Source: a bacterium (GTDB lineage Bacteria > Fidelibacterota > Marinisomatia > Marinisomatales > JAHJCW01). From it: a stretch of 7,122 nucleotides of DNA. The position numbers and the translations under genes are program-made. The DNA is taken from assembly GCA_030621275.1 (NCBI GenBank), contig JAUXHY010000059.1:1-7122 (forward strand). Reading direction: 5' to 3'. The notes under the pieces were generated by a model. It was not told the origin of the DNA. It saw only the letters and a program-made list of their open reading frames with translations, and did no database searches. Shown piece after piece: positions 1 to 4,987 of the stretch. Positions within the stretch are counted from its first letter, which is position 1; every line of letters starts with the position of its first letter.

Positions 1-346
1 TGCGGAAGATCGTGGAGTGGCTATATCAATATTTTCTTTCACAAAATTAAAACGTCAGTTTGGAAATACAATTTCATATAACCTGGATGAAGAAAAACTT
101 AAAAAAGTATGGAATCCAAAAATTATATTGGTGGAAGATCAAAAAATTACAATTATGGGTGGCACCAATTCTAAAAATGGGAATCGAGCTATTTGGACTG
201 ACAATAAAGCAATTACAGAAATTGCTACAAATCATATTATTCTTGATGTAACTCTTGCTGCGCAAAGATTAAAATTTGACCCGAATCCAATCGTAAAACC
301 GATGATGAAACAACCCGATCTAAATCTTGACGATATGCTTCCATGA
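1..346 (+). CDS. C-terminal part of a probable TrmB-family sugar-sensing transcriptional regulator (5' end outside window)
   Basis: The frame is open from base 2 to the TGA at 344-346, so about 114 C-terminal residues are visible. The GTG at 17 is internal: the frame continues upstream as AEDRGVAISIF, so this is a truncated gene and not a small one. The visible part resembles the effector-side (PLD-like) region of TrmB regulators. It starts with a 'xxRGVxIxIFS' strand, then comes 'PKIILVEDQKITIMGG' (the usual I-L-V-D-x-x-x-x-x-x-GG pattern), then 'AIWTDNKAITEIATNHIILDV' near the end. The tail is short, polar and Met/Asp-rich (PMMKQPDLNLDDMLP). The DNA-binding winged helix would lie upstream and cannot be seen. 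TrmB proteins are known to respond to maltose, maltodextrins or other sugars and to control sugar uptake and glycolytic genes. A position 23 bases ahead of three alpha-glucan genes fits that role. The assignment is from remembered family pattern, so it is moderate; another PLD-fold regulator is the alternative. Confidence 0.6.
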   Translation, partial: AEDRGVAISIFSFTKLKRQFGNTISYNLDEEKLKKVWNPKIILVEDQKITIMGGTNSKNGNRAIWTDNKAITEIATNHIILDVTLAAQRLKFDPNPIVKPMMKQPDLNLDDMLP

Positions 347-359
347 GTCAGGGATATTT

Positions 360-363
360 GGAG
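360..363 (+). promoter_or_regulatory. Ribosome binding site that fixes the TTG start of the GH57 gene
   Basis: GGAG lies 6 bases before the TTG at 370. No ATG or GTG lies nearby in this frame, and the first residues after the TTG (KKVQFIFGVHLHQP) are the expected N-terminus of GH57 enzymes, so the TTG start is well supported. Confidence 0.7.
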
Positions 364-369
364 TAATAA

Positions 370-2451
370 TTGAAAAAAGTGCAATTTATTTTCGGAGTCC
401 ACCTACATCAACCAGTGGGAAATTTTGATTGGGTTTTCGAAGATGCTTTCCAAAAAAGTTATAAACCGTTTATTGATACGCTAAAGCGATATCCTTTAAT
501 TGCCATAGTTATTCATATTAGTGGATCATTATTGGAATGGTTGGAGGAACATCATCCTGAATACTTAGACGACATTGCAGTATTAGTAGCTGAACGAAAT
601 GTAGAAATATTGAGTGCCGGTTTTTATGAACCAATTTTAGCGGTAATTCCCGATCATGATAAAGTCGGTCAAATAAAAAAATTAAATAAATATATCAAGA
701 AACGTTTCAATTATAATGCCAAAGGGATTTGGCTAACCGAGAGAGTGTGGGAACCACATCTTGCAAAACAAATAAGTAAATCTGGAATTGATTATATTGC
801 AGTAGATGATTTTCACTTTCTATCTGCAGGTAAACAAATCAATGATTTAGATGGATATTTTACAACCGATGAACAAGAAGCTCGACTTAATATATTTCCT
901 ATTAGTCAAAAATTGCGCTATGCGATACCATTCCAAGAGCCATTAGCAACAATTGATTACCTAAAATCAATTGCATCTGAAGATGGCAATCCGGTAATTG
1001 TAATGGCTGATGATGCGGAAAAGTTTGGAGTATGGCCCGGAACTCATGAAAATTGTTTCGGAGAAAATCAGTGGTTAGATAGATTTTTTCAAGCTTTGGA
1101 AGAAAATAGTGATTGGCTAAAAACCACAACTTTTAAAGAATATTATAGATCAAATAGACCGAAAGGTAGAATCTATTTACCAACAGTCAGTTATTTTGAA
1201 ATGAGTGAGTGGACACTTCCTGCTAATCAAGGTGAACAGTTCTCGAACTTAGTTCATAATTTTGAAAATACAGGTGAAATTGAACATAATCGACAATTTT
1301 TGCGGGGAGGAATGTGGCGTAATTTTCAAAATTTATATGATGAATCGAATTGGATGCAGAAAAGGGTTACTGATTTATCATTTATTTTTGAAAAATATAA
1401 GCAAAAATTCGCAAAGAAAAAGAGACAGGAGATACAAGATAATATTTGGAGAGCTCAATGTAACTGTGCTTACTGGCATGGTGTATTTGGTGGATTATAT
1501 TTACCACATTTGCGTCATGGTATTTATCAAAATTTGATAGCTACGGATAAACAAGTTAGTAAAATATTACCACAATTTACCGGGACTTTTGACATTGATA
1601 ACGATGGATTTGAAGAGGTTGATTTATTATCTAATCAAATTAAGATTATTGCAAGCGCTAAAGGTGGATGTATTCGAGAGTTTGATATTTTATCGAAGAA
1701 CTTCAATATATTAAATACTATGCATCAGGAAGCTGAGAGTTATCATCGAGATATTGAAAGTGCTTCAACAAAGCAAGTAACCGGCGCGTCAATTCACGAT
1801 CAAGTAGCTGCCAAAGAAGCAAATCTTAATAAATATCTACACGTTGAAAAATCACCAAGATATATGCTGACTGATCACTTTTTGCCATCTAGAACTTCTC
1901 TTAAAGCAGTGCAAGGAGATATTCCTGAAAAAGGCGATTTTGCTGAACTTGGATTTATTATTTCAAAAAAGAAAAATATCGTATTTACCGGTCTTGGTAC
2001 TGCGTTTGATATTTCTGTACAAATCAAGAAAAAATTGAACTTGAAGAAAAATATCTTAAGTATTGATATCGAATTAACAAATCGTGGTGATAAAAATTTA
2101 TTAGGACTATATGCTTGTGAATTAAATTTTTCTTTATTAGGCGGACATACAGAGGATAGATATTATTTAATTAACGATAAAAAGCCAACTAAATATTATA
2201 TGGATTCTGCAGGTATTGAGCAAAAAGTAGAATCAATTAAAATTGTAAACGAGTATGATAAATTCTCGGTTGAAACAAAATTTAATGAATCAATAAGATT
2301 GTGGAGACATCCTAATTTTACGGTGTCGGGAAGCGAAGCTGGTTTAGAAAAAGTATATCAAAGTTCGGTAATAATACCAAATTGGAAAATTAATCTGAAA
2401 CCAAATAATACAAAAAATATTAAATTTAGAATTATTATAAAGGAATTATGA
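370..2451 (+). CDS. GH57 4-alpha-glucanotransferase / alpha-amylase (with central and C-terminal AmyA-type domains)
   Basis: This protein of 693 residues belongs to glycoside hydrolase family 57. Its relatives, such as Thermococcus litoralis 4-alpha-glucanotransferase (about 660 residues), move maltooligosaccharide units between alpha-1,4-glucans or hydrolyse them. All five GH57 motifs are visible: HLHQP (11-15), GFYEPIL (84-90), WLTERVWEP (121-129) with E124 as the expected nucleophile, ADDAEKFGVWPG (213-224) with the D214/D215 pair holding the acid/base, and EMSEWTLP (277-284). The central domain (roughly 310-390) has the diagnostic RAQCNCAYWHGVFGGLY run (361-377). The C-terminal beta-rich domain (roughly 400-693) opens with a DxDxDGxxE pattern (D408, D410, D412, E415) that could bind calcium, and includes a TDHFLP motif (501-506). 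No signal peptide is seen, so it is probably cytoplasmic. It starts with TTG and its stop overlaps the next gene by ATGA, implying translational coupling. Family is certain; transferase versus amylase activity cannot be decided from sequence, but transferase fits the neighbouring phosphorylase. Confidence 0.93.
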   Translation: MKKVQFIFGVHLHQPVGNFDWVFEDAFQKSYKPFIDTLKRYPLIAIVIHISGSLLEWLEEHHPEYLDDIAVLVAERNVEILSAGFYEPILAVIPDHDKVGQIKKLNKYIKKRFNYNAKGIWLTERVWEPHLAKQISKSGIDYIAVDDFHFLSAGKQINDLDGYFTTDEQEARLNIFPISQKLRYAIPFQEPLATIDYLKSIASEDGNPVIVMADDAEKFGVWPGTHENCFGENQWLDRFFQALEENSDWLKTTTFKEYYRSNRPKGRIYLPTVSYFEMSEWTLPANQGEQFSNLVHNFENTGEIEHNRQFLRGGMWRNFQNLYDESNWMQKRVTDLSFIFEKYKQKFAKKKRQEIQDNIWRAQCNCAYWHGVFGGLYLPHLRHGIYQNLIATDKQVSKILPQFTGTFDIDNDGFEEVDLLSNQIKIIASAKGGCIREFDILSKNFNILNTMHQEAESYHRDIESASTKQVTGASIHDQVAAKEANLNKYLHVEKSPRYMLTDHFLPSRTSLKAVQGDIPEKGDFAELGFIISKKKNIVFTGLGTAFDISVQIKKKLNLKKNILSIDIELTNRGDKNLLGLYACELNFSLLGGHTEDRYYLINDKKPTKYYMDSAGIEQKVESIKIVNEYDKFSVETKFNESIRLWRHPNFTVSGSEAGLEKVYQSSVIIPNWKINLKPNNTKNIKFRIIIKEL
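2439..2444 (+). promoter_or_regulatory. Ribosome binding site for the phosphorylase gene, inside the end of the GH57 gene
   Basis: AAAGGA sits 3 bases before the ATG at 2448 and lies within the last codons of the upstream gene. With the ATGA stop/start overlap it points to coupled translation of the two enzymes. The spacing is somewhat short. Confidence 0.6.
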
Positions 2452-4094
2452 AAGAAACAAAAATAAAGATCGCATATTTTAGCGCGGAGATTGGAATATC
2501 GGCAAAATTGCCGACCTACAGCGGCGGATTAGGAGTATTGGCAGGTGATCACATTAAAGCAGCGGCTGATGCCGGTTTACCGATGTGTGCTGTTACGCTT
2601 CTTTACAAGGAAGGATATTTTAAACAGCGCATTGATGATGATGGACATCAAACAGAAATTTACCCACGTTTTGACCCTGATCCATTGCTTAAGAAATTAC
2701 CTGTTAAATTTACATTGCCACTACGCAAGCGTGATGTTTGGATTCAAGCTTATGAATACCGTTATGTTGGATTAACCGGTCATGAAATACCGATATATTT
2801 TCTTGATACAAATCTTGAAGAAAATTTTGAAGATGATAAATCTATTACTCTACGATTATATAGTGGCGATAAAGATCATCGAATTTTACAAGAAGCTATA
2901 CATGGATTTGGTGGAATTAAATTATTAGATGAATTAAAGTATAATGATATTGAAACCTATCATATGAATGAAGGGCACGCTTCATTTATTATTATGCAAC
3001 TGTTGAAGAAGTTTGATGGTAATCATGAAGAAGTAAGGAAACGATGTCATTTCACAACGCATACTCCTGTACCGGCAGGTCATAGTGAATATGCCATTGA
3101 CCGTTGCGAAAGATTATTAGACGGTTTATTGTGGAAAGGGTTAAGTGAAGTTAATTCAATACAAAATGGACGTTTACATATGACTGAATTGGGTTTACAT
3201 TTTAGTCGGTCAGCAAATGGTGTATCCGAATTGCACGGTGAAGTAGCTCAAAAACAATTTCCTAACTATAAGATTGAATATATTACAAATGGTGTTTATC
3301 ATCCATATTGGGTTGGCAAGGAATTTCGTGAAGTTTTTGATAACCGATTACCCGAATGGAGAGAAGATCCCAATCGTTTGCTAAATATTGATGCAATTTT
3401 ACCGGAAGAATTATTAAAGGCACATCAAAGTCATAAAGATTTTTTACTTGGTTATGCCAATTCACAAACTCAAAAAGCTCTTTCAAATGATGTGTTGACT
3501 ATTGGGTTTGCCCGTCGGGCAGCAGGTTATAAAAGAGCCCAATTAATATTTAAAGACCTTGATCGATTAATTGATATCGGTAAAGGCAAAATCCAAATAG
3601 TATTCGCCGGGAAAGCTCATCCTGCTGATAGTCTTGGTAAAAGCATAATTTATGATGTTGTACAAAATGCTACAAAATTATTTGGAGAAGTAAAGGTCAT
3701 TTATCTTGAAAACTATAATTTGTGGTTAGGTAGAATAATTACATCAGGAGTAGATGTATGGTTAAATACACCTCGCAGACCTAACGAAGCATCGGGTACA
3801 AGCGGAATGAAAGCAGCGTTAAATGGAATACCAAATCTATCTATTTTAGATGGTTGGTGGGCAGAAGCTTGTAAGCACGGAGAGAATGGATGGGGAATCG
3901 GAAATCCGGAAGTTGCTGATGATGAAACCGACGCAAATCATTTATATGAATTATTAGAAAATGAAGTAATACCCACATTCTATAATAATCAGAATAAATG
4001 GGTTTCAATGATGCGCGAATCAATAATTACCGGTGTAAACTTTACTGCATATCGTATGATAAAAGATTATCAAGACAAGTATTATAAATTATAA
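2448..4094 (+). CDS. glgP: Short-form alpha-glucan (glycogen/maltodextrin) phosphorylase, GT35
   Basis: This 548-residue protein is a pyridoxal-phosphate-dependent phosphorylase that releases glucose-1-phosphate from the non-reducing ends of alpha-1,4-glucans. Visible motifs in order are the glycine-rich YSGGLGVLAGDH (24-35), YHMNEGHASF (171-180), FTTHTPVPAGH (202-212) with H205 matching muscle phosphorylase His377, NGVSELHGEV (257-266), ARRAAGYKR (355-363) with R357 and K362 matching the phosphate-site Arg569 and Lys574, and EASGTSGMK (447-455) with K455 as the cofactor lysine. All key residues are therefore present. At 548 residues it is far shorter than E. coli MalP or GlgP (about 800). 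It lacks the N-terminal regulatory extension and the extra insertions, and matches the compact branch of 'alpha-glucan phosphorylases' known in bacteria and archaea. The ATG start gives an N-terminus (KIKIAYFSAEIG) right at the conserved domain. It is coupled to the GH57 gene by a 4-base overlap, and the next gene starts 20 bases on. Family is certain; preference for glycogen or maltodextrin is not readable. Confidence 0.95.
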   Translation: MKETKIKIAYFSAEIGISAKLPTYSGGLGVLAGDHIKAAADAGLPMCAVTLLYKEGYFKQRIDDDGHQTEIYPRFDPDPLLKKLPVKFTLPLRKRDVWIQAYEYRYVGLTGHEIPIYFLDTNLEENFEDDKSITLRLYSGDKDHRILQEAIHGFGGIKLLDELKYNDIETYHMNEGHASFIIMQLLKKFDGNHEEVRKRCHFTTHTPVPAGHSEYAIDRCERLLDGLLWKGLSEVNSIQNGRLHMTELGLHFSRSANGVSELHGEVAQKQFPNYKIEYITNGVYHPYWVGKEFREVFDNRLPEWREDPNRLLNIDAILPEELLKAHQSHKDFLLGYANSQTQKALSNDVLTIGFARRAAGYKRAQLIFKDLDRLIDIGKGKIQIVFAGKAHPADSLGKSIIYDVVQNATKLFGEVKVIYLENYNLWLGRIITSGVDVWLNTPRRPNEASGTSGMKAALNGIPNLSILDGWWAEACKHGENGWGIGNPEVADDETDANHLYELLENEVIPTFYNNQNKWVSMMRESIITGVNFTAYRMIKDYQDKYYKL

Positions 4095-4102
4095 TGTAGT
4101 TT

Positions 4103-4105
4103 GGA
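4103..4105 (+). promoter_or_regulatory. Weak ribosome binding site supporting the TTG start at 4115
   Basis: GGA lies 9 bases before TTG 4115. An in-frame TAG at 4097-4099 excludes any earlier start, and no in-frame ATG occurs until about 4739. TTG 4115 is therefore the earliest ordinary start that includes the whole N-terminal region. The site is short and this start is only moderately supported. Confidence 0.4.
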
Positions 4106-4114
4106 ATTACTATT

Positions 4115-4987
4115 TTGGAAGCTGAAAAGTCTGGCAATTATTTTCCTATACGAGATTTTCATATTTCAAGAAGTGCTCGTATAAAATATAATATAGATAA
4201 GTCCTTATTTCAATTGTCAGGGGAAGTAGTACTTCATGATTTTAGTACAATACGTGAAGTTACTCAATTACTAAATGAAGATCGAGATGAGCCACTTTAC
4301 ACTAGCGATTTAAATGCGCTCGGATTAATTCATGAAAGTATTCACTATGTGATTTCTCTTTATAAGAAACAAAATAATTCGGATGTATTTAAAAATGCTA
4401 TAGAATACTTATCTGAAAAGATATCTCTCGAAAATATTGAATTATTATTTTTAAAATTTGCAGATGAATTTCCTGTAAATGATGTTTTTAATAAAGTAAA
4501 AACAACAAAATCATATTTAAATGATAATACAGACGAAGTTCCAAATCGTGAAATTGTTGTAGAAGAATTACTTTTACTTTGGTTGGAAAACCAAAATCCA
4601 GCTTTTCAACCATTTAGTGAATTATTTGATGATTCAGAATTAAGTAAAAATACTGAATATCATCAAATTATAGATGGATTAAAGCAGTATTTTGATAATC
4701 AGCAATCATTTGGTCCTGACAATCAAAATTTAATTGATATGTTGCGGATGCCGTCAATTGTTGCGCCAAATTCACTTCAAAAGCAATTGGAATATATTCG
4801 AGATAATTGGAGTGATCTTTTAGGAGATTTTCTACAAAATATATTAAAGGCATTAGATTTTATATCTGAAGAAAAAAAGTCACGTGGATTTGGTCCAGGT
4901 GAAATAAAAATTCCTGAATACTTTTGTGAAGACGAATATGAACGATTCAGTCCTGACCGTGAGTGGATGTCGAAAGTTGTAATGATC
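4115..4987 (+). other. N-terminal region of the fusion protein, function unknown (residues 1-291)
   Basis: I do not recognise a named domain here. It opens with a probable beta segment (FHISRSARIKYNIDKS, then LFQLSGEVVLHDF) and continues as acidic, mostly helical sequence rich in Leu, Glu, Asn and Asp. It ends in a stretch with FGPGEIKIPEYF and SPDREWMSKVV that leads directly into the GH13 fold. My recollection is that GH13 proteins of this type often carry a comparable N-terminal extension, so it is probably an integral part of the family and not a separate acquisition. The coding DNA is very AT-rich: by hand count 15 of 60 bases are G or C at 4381-4440 and 10 of 60 at 4441-4500. Confidence 0.6.

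Noticed and set aside
17..346. Free-standing small protein of 109 residues starting at GTG 17
   Set aside because: The frame stays open upstream to base 2 and the sequence before the GTG continues the same fold pattern, so it is the tail of a longer gene.
902..1129. Antisense reading frame of 75 codons within the GH57 gene
   Set aside because: It lies opposite strongly conserved GH57 motifs, has no ribosome binding site that I can see and no recognisable product.
4331..4345. HESIH (residues 73-77 of the fusion protein), a match to the zinc-protease HExxH motif
   Set aside because: There is no third zinc ligand or other protease feature nearby, and a five-residue match in a His- and Glu-containing helical region is likely chance.
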